NCBI GenBank assembly: GCA_964648005.1
Contig: CAZYKR010000061.1
Span: forward strand, 1-18,388
Reading direction: 5' to 3'
DNA: 18,388 nucleotides
Origin: JAGQTE01 sp964648005
GTDB lineage: Bacteria; Actinomycetota; Acidimicrobiia; Acidimicrobiales; Acidimicrobilacustridaceae
Both the position numbers and the translations under genes were made by a program. Of the stretch, positions 1 to 7,674 are shown one piece after another. Each line of letters begins with the position of its first letter. Position 1 is the first letter of the stretch. Under the pieces are notes generated by a model. The model made no database searches and was not told the origin of the DNA. It worked only from the letters and a program-made list of their open reading frames with translations.

Positions 1-627
1 GACGGGACCCTGTCCGTGCCGTACCTCGAGCGGTACTGCAAGGAGTACTACTTCCTCGGCGTGCAGTACACCGCCGAGTTCGGCTCGCTGGTGTCCAACG
101 CCCCGGACTTCGACGCCCTCGACCTCGGTTCGTCCGAGCACTTCGAGCATTGGATCCAGAACCTGTGCGACGAGACCGGCTACGCCGGCGACCGCAACCA
201 CGTCGACATGAAGGTCGAGTGGGCGCGGGCGATGGGCATCGCGGATGCCGACCTCGTCGCCTACGTGCCACTGCCCGAGACCATCGGCATGGTGCTGAGC
301 ACCCGGTTCTACATGCGCCGCTCCTACGAAGAGGGACTGGCCACCTTCGGATGGGCGGGGGAGCGCTTCGCCGCCGGCACCGGCTACGCCAAGTTGATGT
401 ACGAGGGCATGCGCGACCACTACGGGATGGACATCGAAAACTTCAAGGTCCACGCCTATGCCGAGGCCGACCACGGTGACGCCGCCGACTACCTGCTGCG
501 GCAGGTCGTGACGACGCCGCTCGTGCAGCACCGGGTGCGCACGGCGGTCGAGTACGTCTTCGCGCTGCGCAACGCTCGCGCCGTGGCGCTCAACCGCTGG
601 CTCGACGAGCCCGGTGCCCTGCGCTGA
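1..627 (+). CDS. Heme-oxygenase-like (PqqC/TenA fold) putative diiron protein, 5'-truncated
   Basis: The reading frame is open from the window edge, so the N-terminus is missing; the GTG at 16 is probably internal. Residue numbers below count from that GTG. The visible 203 residues fit the all-helical 'iron-containing redox enzyme' type of the heme-oxygenase-like superfamily. A CDETG helix (E53) is followed by H62 and a W in HVDMKVEWARAMG, then PLPET, E116 in GWAGER, EGMRDHYGM, and HAYAEADH giving H146, E150 and H153. Family members with metal carry E, H, E and an HxxxDxxH set; here the Asp of the last motif is Glu. Known relatives oxidise or cleave small molecules using two irons and oxygen, or act without a cofactor as in PqqC. 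The substrate cannot be read from the sequence. It ends convergently with the PAS gene. Confidence 0.7.
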   Translation, partial: DGTLSVPYLERYCKEYYFLGVQYTAEFGSLVSNAPDFDALDLGSSEHFEHWIQNLCDETGYAGDRNHVDMKVEWARAMGIADADLVAYVPLPETIGMVLSTRFYMRRSYEEGLATFGWAGERFAAGTGYAKLMYEGMRDHYGMDIENFKVHAYAEADHGDAADYLLRQVVTTPLVQHRVRTAVEYVFALRNARAVALNRWLDEPGALR

Positions 628-635
628 AACGGGGC

Positions 636-649
636 CCCGCCGTGGCGGG
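636..649. terminator. GC hairpin between convergent genes
   Basis: CCCGC, a four-base loop and GCGGG form a compact hairpin 8 bases after the stop of the first gene and 9 bases before the stop of the opposing PAS gene. It is preceded by the perfect palindrome CGGGGCCCCG at 630-639. No T-run follows, which is common for terminators in high-GC actinobacteria. Bidirectional terminator function is inferred. Confidence 0.4.
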
Positions 650-658
650 ATCGGCAGC

Positions 659-1489
659 TCAGCTGCTCATCGGCTGGCGTGACCAGGCGGCGGCGATGAT
701 CGAGGTCCCCTGGTGGATGTGCGTGAGCTGGTTCGGGCTGGGGTTGCCCGGCCGGCGGCGCCAGATCGTCAGCGCCAGCGGCGCCGTCAGCTCGCCGAGT
801 TGCACGGGCTCGGCCCACACGGCGGCGTACCCGGCGGCGGCGGCCGCGGCGGCGACATCGGGCGACAGCTGCGTCAGGTCGGGGTGCAACTGGCGGATGT
901 CGGTGTCGATGGCCGTGCGCCACGGGCCGTCGTCGGCGACGCAGCTCGGCGGCACGTCCGTGTCGCCCACGACGCGGCAGGTGTGGTCGCCCACCTCGAC
1001 CAGCACGGCGTCGCCCATCACCGGTGCGCCCCGCATCGCCCGCACCACGTGCCGGGCGACGTCGTCGACCGAGGCGCTCAGCGCGAACGCCTCGACCGCC
1101 TCGCCGAGGGAGACGGCCGCCGACTCGTTGGTGATCAGGCAGACGATGCCGCCGATCTCGGGATCGTCGAAGCGGTTCTCCGCCCACAGGTCGGCGCTGC
1201 GGACGGTGCCGTCGGGGCCCTTGAAGGCGATGCGCAGCGGACCCATGGTCACGCCGGCGTAGTCGTCGGCCATGGCGACGCTGGCGGCGTACACCCAGGC
1301 GAAGTCCTCCGTCACGTATTGGAGCACCGACGACCCGATGAACTCGTCGAGCGGGACGCCGACGAGTGCCGCCGTCTGCGCCGTGGCGTACAGCACGGTG
1401 CCGACCGGATCGAGCACCAGCACCGACGCCGGCAGGGCCGCCAACACGTGGTCGGCGCCGAAGCTGGGTCGGGTGGGGTCGTCGGGCAC
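659..1489 (-). CDS. PAS and GAF-like sensor protein without output domain
   Basis: A 276-residue soluble protein. Residues about 11-122 form a PAS fold: ALPASVLVLDPVGTVLYAT is the first strand pair, ALVGVPLDEFIG the helix, then VTEDF and a late GGIVCLITNES strand. Residues about 130-276 look like a GAF-type domain beginning EAVEAFALSASVDDVARHVV and ending in an IIAAAW helix. No histidine kinase, GGDEF, EAL, phosphatase or DNA-binding segment follows. It is therefore a stand-alone sensor, or the sensing half of a split system. The frame stays open far upstream, but GTG at 1489 is preferred: it starts just before the PAS domain, and a TAGGCT -10-like hexamer lies 7 bases upstream, implying a leaderless mRNA. 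Ligand and partner are unknown. It lies downstream of the beta-helix protein gene on the same strand. Confidence 0.75.
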   Translation of the reverse strand: MPDDPTRPSFGADHVLAALPASVLVLDPVGTVLYATAQTAALVGVPLDEFIGSSVLQYVTEDFAWVYAASVAMADDYAGVTMGPLRIAFKGPDGTVRSADLWAENRFDDPEIGGIVCLITNESAAVSLGEAVEAFALSASVDDVARHVVRAMRGAPVMGDAVLVEVGDHTCRVVGDTDVPPSCVADDGPWRTAIDTDIRQLHPDLTQLSPDVAAAAAAAGYAAVWAEPVQLGELTAPLALTIWRRRPGNPSPNQLTHIHQGTSIIAAAWSRQPMSS

Positions 1490-1496
1490 GTCGGTC

Positions 1497-1502
1497 AGCC
1501 TA
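1497..1502 (-). promoter_or_regulatory. -10-like hexamer TAGGCT for PAS gene
   Basis: TAGGCT (TAnnnT type) lies 7 bases before the GTG at 1489 and no clear ribosome binding site intervenes. This supports that GTG as a leaderless start. No convincing -35 was seen. Confidence 0.35.
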
Positions 1503-1547
1503 GGCGGGGCACTGGTTCGGGCGGTGGCCGGGGCCAGTCGGAAACGG

Positions 1548-1579
1548 CCGAGGTCAGCCGAGGTCAGCCGAGGTAGCCG
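1548..1579. repeat. Short tandem repeat across the stop codon of the beta-helix gene
   Basis: Two exact copies of the 10-base unit AGGTCAGCCG (1551-1570) are flanked by CCG on the left and the related AGGTAGCCG on the right. The - strand stop codon of the beta-helix protein gene (1564-1566) sits in the second copy. This is probably slippage-type duplication at the gene end. Confidence 0.7.
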
Positions 1580-4383
1580 ACGAGGTCGACGGCGGCGTTG
1601 GTGGTGCCGGCGGCGTTGGCGAGGAGTGCGGCGGGCGCGTCGGGGTCGATGCGGGTGATGACCTGGTTGGCGCGGACGTCGCCGGCCGGGAGGTTGAGGT
1701 TCGAGGTCGGGCCGGTGATGGTGCCGGCCGACATCGTGAGGTGGGTGGCGGCGGTGGGGAAGATGCCGGTGAGGTTGGTGACGGCGGCGCGGGTGCCCGT
1801 GGGCAGGGTGGGCATCGGCACGAGGATCGGGAAGGCGCCGAAGCCGGTGGGGCGGGTGTCGAGGGTCCGGGTGGGCGCGATGGGGCGGAAGCGCCAGCCG
1901 CCGTCGCCGAAGGAGCCGATGAGGTCGACGACGACGTGGGTGGTGCCGCTGTTGTTGCGCAGGCGGAAGGTGCCGTCGGGAGCGAGGGGGACGATGGCGA
2001 GGTTGGCGCGCGTGTCGCCGGCGGGGAGGTTCAGGTTCGAGGTGGCGGGGAGGGGCCCGGCGGGCCAGGCGGTGAGGTGGGTGTCGGCGCTGGGGGCGAC
2101 GGCGGTGAGGTTGACGATGGCGGTGCGGGCGCCGGGGCCGAGTCCGGTGGCGATGGTCCGGGCGGTGCCGGGGCCGAAGGGCGTGCTCCACCCGCCGGTG
2201 CCGTCGCGGGTGTCGACGATGCGGGTGGGGGTGGTCATGGTGGCGCCGTCGCCGCAGGGACAGCCGAGCGCGCCGTCGTCATAGGTGCCGACGAGGTCGA
2301 TGACCACGTGCACCGTGCCGCTGTTGTTGCGCACGGCGATGGTGTCTCCGGGGCCGACGGGGACGGTGGCCGAGTTGGCGACCGTCTGACCGGCGCGCCA
2401 GTTGAGCGTCGACACGCCGGCGATGGTGGCGGGGTCGGGTCCGGTGGACAGGTGCGACGCGGCGGTGGTGTCGGTGACCGTGATGTTGGCGACGACCGCC
2501 GCGGTGTCGTCTGGAAGACCGGCGATGGTGAGGGGGCGGACCTCGCCAGCCCCGAGCGGGGTGCTCCAGCCGCCCGTGCCGTCGCGCGAGTCCAGGACGC
2601 GGGTCGGGGGCATCGGGTGGAACCCGCCGAGAGGCCGCTCGACGGCACCGGTGTCGCACGCCGGTCCCTGCGGGCGGGGCAGCCCCCGCTGATCGGCAGG
2701 ACCGCACGTGCCGACGCCGCGGTCGAGCAGCGGGGAGTCCGGCGCCGGCAGCCGCGTCAGGGTCGGGCCGCCGTTGTCGGCCAACGGACCCAACCCCACG
2801 TCGTCCACCCCGGACAGGTCGCTGGCTTGGTCGAGCCCGCACGTGCCGTCCGACACGACGTTGCCGCCTCCGGACGTCACCACACCTGCCGTCAACGCGC
2901 ACGCCGCGTGTGGACCGCCGGGCGCCACGACCGTGTCCGTGACGGTCAGGATGGGTGCGGACGTTGGAACGATGTACACCTCGCCGATGTCCGCGGGTGT
3001 GCCCTCGGCGTCGTCGAGTGGATGGCCGCCGGTCATGGTGACGCTCTCGACCACCGCCGTGGTCCCGCCGGCCACCATGAGGCTGTTGCCGGTCTCCGCA
3101 ACGTTGTCGACGATCGACACCTGATGCAACACCAAGGTGTCGCCCGGCGGGAACGTCACGGTTCCGCCGGTTCGTTGGGTCACGGTTGCCGCGCCACCTC
3201 CGTAGACCGACGCGTTGGCCCGGACGAGCGAGTCAGAGACGGTGACCGTCGAGGGGCAGGTGTCCGTGCACCACGTGTCGGCACGGAGGCCGCCACCGAC
3301 CAGCTCGCCGATGTTCTCCTCCATGGTGGTGCGCACGACCGAGCTGCCGGGTCCGGCGGTGACGCCTCCGGTGATCGTGCCGATGTTCCGCCGGACGTGG
3401 GCGTCGGTCAGGGCGATCGCGGACGCTTCGATGCCACCGGTGTCGTACCCGGCGTTGCGCTCGATCAGCACCCGTTCGGCGGTGGCCGAGGGGGCGTACA
3501 CGCCGCCAGCCCGGGCGAGGTCGTCCTCGTCGAGCTCCAACCGGTCGAAGGCGGTCACGGGGCCGTCGGGGACCTGCACCTCGGGTGGGTGGTTGTCCGC
3601 GATCGTGCTGTCGGTGATGGTGAGGTGCCTCCCCAGCGCGGCGATGCCGCCCGCCTCGCCGATGCCGGTGTTGCCGGTGATCGTCGCATCCTGCACGATC
3701 AGCGATCCGCTGGTTGCATGGTCGAGAATGCCGCCCCCGAAGATCGTGCCGCTGACGGTCGAGCTCGTGATGGTGAGTGCAGGTCCGCCCGTCGAGACGA
3801 CGGCCGCCGGACCGGGGTCGTCTGAGGCCCAATGCCAGGGAGAGCCGGCGCTGTTGTCCGCGACGGTCACTCCGTCGAGGGTCAGCGCGGCGGCCGTGCC
3901 GATCGACACGGCGTCGGTCAGCACGTCCGTAGCGCCGGTGAAGGTGGCGTCGGTGATCGTGAGTGACGAGCCGGCGGCGGTGCGGTCGTCGTGGAGGTGC
4001 GCGACGCCGGTGCACGTCTGCACCACGGTGGCGCCGTTTCCGGTGATGGTGACGGCGGGGCCGAGGGCGTCGGCGCGGGCGAGGTTGAGGTCGCCGGCGT
4101 CGTTGGCCGCCGGGCCATCGCCGCCGGGGCCGCAGATGCTCAACGCGTAGGTGGCGTCGGCGAGCACGATCTCGGCGTCACCGGGTGTGGTGTTGGCCTG
4201 TGCCACGGCCTCGCGCAGCGACGTCAGCCCATCGCCGGCGTCGAGCACGTCGGCCGTGGTGGTGACCGTGACGGCGGTCGGGGCGGCGGCGGCCGCGTCG
4301 GCGACGATCGGGACTGCGGCAGCGGCGATGCCGGCAGTGCATGCCGCCGCACCGATCCACCGTTGTCGTCGTCCACGACCCAT
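1564..4383 (-). CDS. Secreted beta-helix protein with three C-terminal PTRxLDTR repeats
   Basis: A 939-residue exported protein. The N-terminus (RRQR, then an Ala-rich hydrophobic stretch ending near residue 33) is a signal peptide. Residues about 36-70 hold a CSLREA-like start (LTSLREAVAQANTTPGDAEI). Residues about 70-525 repeat short 'LTITDST ... GNTG' units typical of a right-handed parallel beta-helix. Residues 531-582 (GPLADNGGP ... DQRGLPRP ... CDTGAVE) match the choice-of-anchor Q type end. Three repeats follow at about 592-701, 718-825 and 836-938, each running from PTR(V/I/T)(L/V)D(S/T)R through SNLN and RANxxI to NNSG and DLVG(T/Y) or a close variant. No LPXTG or transmembrane anchor is present. 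ATG at 4383 has GGAGGT 8 bases upstream. It is probably an extracellular or surface protein; the beta-helix may bind or process polysaccharide, but no catalytic residues are recognisable. Confidence 0.85.
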   Translation of the reverse strand: MGRGRRQRWIGAAACTAGIAAAAVPIVADAAAAAPTAVTVTTTADVLDAGDGLTSLREAVAQANTTPGDAEIVLADATYALSICGPGGDGPAANDAGDLNLARADALGPAVTITGNGATVVQTCTGVAHLHDDRTAAGSSLTITDATFTGATDVLTDAVSIGTAAALTLDGVTVADNSAGSPWHWASDDPGPAAVVSTGGPALTITSSTVSGTIFGGGILDHATSGSLIVQDATITGNTGIGEAGGIAALGRHLTITDSTIADNHPPEVQVPDGPVTAFDRLELDEDDLARAGGVYAPSATAERVLIERNAGYDTGGIEASAIALTDAHVRRNIGTITGGVTAGPGSSVVRTTMEENIGELVGGGLRADTWCTDTCPSTVTVSDSLVRANASVYGGGAATVTQRTGGTVTFPPGDTLVLHQVSIVDNVAETGNSLMVAGGTTAVVESVTMTGGHPLDDAEGTPADIGEVYIVPTSAPILTVTDTVVAPGGPHAACALTAGVVTSGGGNVVSDGTCGLDQASDLSGVDDVGLGPLADNGGPTLTRLPAPDSPLLDRGVGTCGPADQRGLPRPQGPACDTGAVERPLGGFHPMPPTRVLDSRDGTGGWSTPLGAGEVRPLTIAGLPDDTAAVVANITVTDTTAASHLSTGPDPATIAGVSTLNWRAGQTVANSATVPVGPGDTIAVRNNSGTVHVVIDLVGTYDDGALGCPCGDGATMTTPTRIVDTRDGTGGWSTPFGPGTARTIATGLGPGARTAIVNLTAVAPSADTHLTAWPAGPLPATSNLNLPAGDTRANLAIVPLAPDGTFRLRNNSGTTHVVVDLIGSFGDGGWRFRPIAPTRTLDTRPTGFGAFPILVPMPTLPTGTRAAVTNLTGIFPTAATHLTMSAGTITGPTSNLNLPAGDVRANQVITRIDPDAPAALLANAAGTTNAAVDLVGYLG

Positions 4384-4391
4384 CGCTGCCC

Positions 4392-4397
4392 ACCTCC
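4392..4397 (-). promoter_or_regulatory. Shine-Dalgarno GGAGGT for beta-helix gene
   Basis: GGAGGT lies 8 bases before ATG 4383. It fixes this start and contrasts with the apparent lack of a ribosome binding site at the divergent transporter gene. Confidence 0.6.
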
Positions 4398-4423
4398 AGC
4401 TACGGCCGGCAAGGCTAGGCGCC

Positions 4424-4429
4424 TACAGT
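4424..4429 (+). promoter_or_regulatory. -10-like hexamer TACAGT for transporter gene
   Basis: TACAGT lies 6 bases before GTG 4436, so transcription would begin at or next to the start codon. There is no ribosome binding site. Leaderless initiation is inferred; no strong -35 is visible. Confidence 0.4.
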
Positions 4430-4435
4430 CGCCCG

Positions 4436-5269
4436 GTGCTCGTCGCCACGCTGCTCGCCCTGGGGTCGGCGCTGCTGCACGCGGCGTGGAACCTGCTGGT
4501 CAAGACGGCCGGCGATCGTGGCCTGGCGGCGTGGGGACAGTTCGCCGCCGGGGGTCTGCTGGCGCTGCCCGTGCTGGCGATCGTCGGCTGGCCCGACGCA
4601 CCGGCGTACCCGTTCCTCATCGCGTCGGCGCTGGTGCACGTGGCGTACGTGACCGGCCTCGCCGCCGCCTACACCCACGGCGACTTCTCCCTCGCCTACC
4701 CGCTGGCGCGCGGCGGCGGTGCCTTGCTCGCTGCGCTCGGCGGGGCGCTGCTGCTCGGCGACGTGCTCGGCCTGGGCCAGTGGGTGGCGATCGCCGTCGT
4801 CGGCGGCGGACTGCTGTCGCTCGTCGGCAAGGGGGCGACGCGCGCCAGCGTGGCGTGGGCCCTGTTCACCGCCGCCACCATCGCCACCTACACGCTCATC
4901 GACGCCGAGGGCGCCCGCTCGTCGACCTCGGCGGTGTCGTACGGCTTCGCCCTGATGGTCTTCGCGGGTGCCGCCATCACCGTCGCCAACGTCGTGCGCG
5001 GCCGCACGCCGGACCTCGTCGCCGTGGCGCGTTCGCAGGGCGGGCGTTGGGTCGTCGGCGGCGCCGCCATCGCCGTCGCCTACACGATGGTGCTCGTCGC
5101 CATCACCATGGCGCCCGTCGGCTACGTCACGATGCTCCGGGAGTCCTCGGTGGTGCTGGGTGCGTTGGCGGGCTGGCTGTTCCTGCATGAGCGCATGGGG
5201 CGGCACCGCGTGGTGTCGAGTTGCGTGATCGCCGCCGGGCTGGTGCTACTGATCGCGCTCAGCGCCTGA
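4436..5269 (+). CDS. EamA-type (drug/metabolite transporter superfamily) membrane transporter
   Basis: A 277-residue integral membrane protein with ten hydrophobic segments in two five-helix halves, the EamA arrangement. Helix 1 is LLALGSALLHAAWNLLVK, and the AAWNxxxK element is typical of the first half. Helix 4 contains AYPLARGGGALLAALGGALLLGD, and the second half ends MLRESSVVLGALAGWLFLHE, the usual helix 9 signature before a short last helix. Members export or import small metabolites such as amino acids or their intermediates by secondary transport; no substrate can be assigned. The frame is open upstream through the antisense of the neighbouring gene. GTG 4436 is chosen because it directly precedes helix 1 and follows a -10-like hexamer by 6 bases. 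It is divergent from the beta-helix gene and convergent with the glycosidase gene. Confidence 0.85.
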   Translation: MLVATLLALGSALLHAAWNLLVKTAGDRGLAAWGQFAAGGLLALPVLAIVGWPDAPAYPFLIASALVHVAYVTGLAAAYTHGDFSLAYPLARGGGALLAALGGALLLGDVLGLGQWVAIAVVGGGLLSLVGKGATRASVAWALFTAATIATYTLIDAEGARSSTSAVSYGFALMVFAGAAITVANVVRGRTPDLVAVARSQGGRWVVGGAAIAVAYTMVLVAITMAPVGYVTMLRESSVVLGALAGWLFLHERMGRHRVVSSCVIAAGLVLLIALSA

Positions 5270-5296
5270 CGGCGCGCCGCGGCTGTCCAGAGGTCG

Positions 5297-7672
5297 TCAG
5301 GCCACGTAGCCGACGACGTCGGCGAGCACGTCGACGGCGCCGCTGTTGTTGCGGATGCGGATGGTGCGATCCGCCGCCACCGGCACGACGGCGAGGTTGG
5401 CCCGCACGTCGCCGGGCACGACGTTGAGGTTCGAGGCCGTCGGCGGGGTCACCTGGTCGCCGGCATAGGCGATGAGGTGCGTCGGTGCGCTCGGCGCCAC
5501 CGCCGTCAGGTTCACCACGACCGCCGTCGTGCCGACCGGTACGCCGCCCGCCACGCTGATGACCCGCGCCTCGCCGGCACCGATCTTGCCGCCCGGGCCA
5601 CCGAGGCCCGTGCGCGTGTCGAGCACGCGGGTCGGCGTCACGGTCGAGATCGGGTTGCCGGCCGTCGACGTGTACCCGACGACGTCAGCGATGACGTGGA
5701 CCGAGCCCGAGCTGTTGCGCACCTGCACCTGGCCGTTGGCGCCGACTTTGGCGATGACGAGGTTCGGGGCGGTCTCGCCCGGCGCCCAGTTGAGGTTGGA
5801 GGCATCCGGCTGGCTATGGCCGGTGGGCCACAGGCGCAGGTCGCCGCCGGCGCTGCCGCCGGTGACCGTCACGTTGAGCACGACCGATGAGGCGTTGGCC
5901 GGCACCGTCCCGCTCCCGCCGGCGACGGTGAGCGCTCGCGTCTCGCCGGCACCGAGCGCGCCCGACCACGCCAGGTTCTGCGGACCGGGGCGCGAGTCCA
6001 GGATGCGCGTCGGCGTGACCGGGGTGAGCAGCCCGTCGCCACCGACGGTGTCGAGGTAGCCGACCAGGTCGACGATGACCTGGGTGCGGCGCTCCACGTA
6101 CAGGCACACCCTGCCGTCGGGCCCTAGCTGGCTGATCGCCATGTTGGGGATGACCTGACCGGCGCGGAAGTTCAGGCTCGACGTGGCGCCGGGGCTCGAC
6201 GCGGTCGGGACGGGCGCACCGCATGGGAAGGCGGTGACGTAGCCGAGCTGCTCGCCCTCGGCGACGGTGATGTTGAGCGCCACCGCCGACACGCCCGACG
6301 GCGGGACCCGGTCAGGGCCGTTGTACGCACCACGGCCGCGGCCGTGCACCTCGAGGGGGATGACCCAGCCGGCGTCGGGCTTGGTGGCGTGCGCGTTGGC
6401 CATGCCCGCCGACAGGTTGCGCGTGTCGAGCAACCGATACGGCGTGATCGGGTGGTAACGGCGGCTCGTCGCCGGTGCCTGCACCGCGGTCGCCGGCGGC
6501 GCCGGCGGGTTGAGGGTGCCGTTGGCGTTGCGGGTGATCGTGTCGACGAACAGACGTCGCTGGCCCTGCCAGGGACACGAGGACGGCACGGTGAACGGCG
6601 GCGGGACCGACGGCTCACCGCAGGGGACGACGCCCCAGCTGTCGTTGAGCGTCGGGTAGTTCACGTAGGGAGCGTTCCAGGCGTGGTAGCCGAGGCGGAG
6701 GTTGCCGCCCGTGTCGACGAAGGCCATCGCCCCACCCGGCCCGATCCGGTCGAGGCGGCTGCCGAGCAGCGGCGCCCCGGTGGTGCGGTCGGTGCACGGA
6801 CCCGTCGGCCCGCTGCAGGTGGCGTAGCCGATGGCGTAGTGCTTCGAGTACCAGAAGTTCCCGGAGTAGACGAGGTAGTAGGTGCCGCCGAAGGCGACCA
6901 TCGCCGGGTTCTCCATGACCGAGCCCTGCCACGACGGCTCGGCCGTCTGCAGCAGCAGCGTCGGCGCGGTGCCGCCGGCGAACCCGGTGCCGGCGGCGTT
7001 GAGCCGGCGCGACCACAGGCGCGTCGGTGTGCCGGGCACGCCCTCGGTCTTCCACAACAGGTAGGTGAAGCCGGTCGACGGATCGGTGAACGGCGACGGG
7101 TCGATGACACCGCCGGCGGCGTCGTCGCGCACGATGGGGCCGCTGTTGTCGGGTACGAACGGCCCGAGCGGGCTCGTTGCCGAGGCGGTGCCGATGCAAC
7201 GGCGCCAGCCGCCGGGCGCCGGGCATTTCAGCGTCAGGTAGACGACGTAGCTCGAGCCGAACTTGGCCACGCCCGGGGCTTGCACCTCCGAGGCATTGCG
7301 GTTGTGGACGGCGTCGTACCAGTCGACCGTGGCGTAGGACGGGATGCTGATCAGCGCGTCGTTGAAGTAGGGGTCGCCGTTGTACGGGTTGGGCGCGTAC
7401 GCCGGCCGGGGCGTCCACGTCACCAGGTCGGTGCTCGTCATGACCGGGAGCAGCGAGCCGCCGGTGTTGGTGGCGTAGGCGTAGTAGGTGGAGCCGTCGA
7501 CGAGGATGAACGGGTCGGGGACGTTGCCGTCGTAGGCGTAGCCGGGCCGAAACCACGGTGCCTCGGGAAAGGCGGCGGCCGGCGGCGAGGGCGAACCGGG
7601 CAGGACGCCCGCCAGCGCCGCCAGGACCACGACCACACCGAGCACCCACCGACGACGGACTGCGTCGCGCAT
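5297..7672 (-). CDS. Secreted GH43-like glycoside hydrolase with three C-terminal repeats
   Basis: A 791-residue exported protein. Residues 1-34 are a signal peptide (RRRW, a hydrophobic VVVVLAALAGVL core, then PPAAA). Residues about 40-350 form a GH43-type five-bladed propeller: GNVPDPFILVDGSTYYAYAT gives the putative catalytic base D53, IDPSPFTDPSTGFTYLLW gives the modulator D191, and MENPAMVAFGGTYYLVYSGN gives the acid E254. GH43 enzymes act mostly on arabinose- or xylose-containing polysaccharides. After a linker, three modules at about 408-540, 551-667 and 678-791 repeat the PTRxLDTR to DVVGY pattern of the protein encoded at 1564-4383. ATG 7672 begins 2 bases after the aldolase stop (TGA CC ATG) with only a weak ribosome binding site, so translational coupling is likely. 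The exact glycosidic linkage is not known. Confidence 0.85.
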   Translation of the reverse strand: MRDAVRRRWVLGVVVVLAALAGVLPGSPSPPAAAFPEAPWFRPGYAYDGNVPDPFILVDGSTYYAYATNTGGSLLPVMTSTDLVTWTPRPAYAPNPYNGDPYFNDALISIPSYATVDWYDAVHNRNASEVQAPGVAKFGSSYVVYLTLKCPAPGGWRRCIGTASATSPLGPFVPDNSGPIVRDDAAGGVIDPSPFTDPSTGFTYLLWKTEGVPGTPTRLWSRRLNAAGTGFAGGTAPTLLLQTAEPSWQGSVMENPAMVAFGGTYYLVYSGNFWYSKHYAIGYATCSGPTGPCTDRTTGAPLLGSRLDRIGPGGAMAFVDTGGNLRLGYHAWNAPYVNYPTLNDSWGVVPCGEPSVPPPFTVPSSCPWQGQRRLFVDTITRNANGTLNPPAPPATAVQAPATSRRYHPITPYRLLDTRNLSAGMANAHATKPDAGWVIPLEVHGRGRGAYNGPDRVPPSGVSAVALNITVAEGEQLGYVTAFPCGAPVPTASSPGATSSLNFRAGQVIPNMAISQLGPDGRVCLYVERRTQVIVDLVGYLDTVGGDGLLTPVTPTRILDSRPGPQNLAWSGALGAGETRALTVAGGSGTVPANASSVVLNVTVTGGSAGGDLRLWPTGHSQPDASNLNWAPGETAPNLVIAKVGANGQVQVRNSSGSVHVIADVVGYTSTAGNPISTVTPTRVLDTRTGLGGPGGKIGAGEARVISVAGGVPVGTTAVVVNLTAVAPSAPTHLIAYAGDQVTPPTASNLNVVPGDVRANLAVVPVAADRTIRIRNNSGAVDVLADVVGYVA

Positions 7673-7674
7673 GG

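Noticed and set aside
1490..2191. Long upstream extension of the PAS gene frame
   Set aside because: It runs in a shifted frame through the beta-helix gene, is His/Arg/Pro-rich low-complexity sequence, and has no domain; the PAS start at GTG 1489 explains the real part.
1741..3825. 694-codon open frame on the + strand
   Set aside because: Antisense to the beta-helix gene; Gly/Asp/Val-rich composition typical of shadow frames in high-GC DNA.
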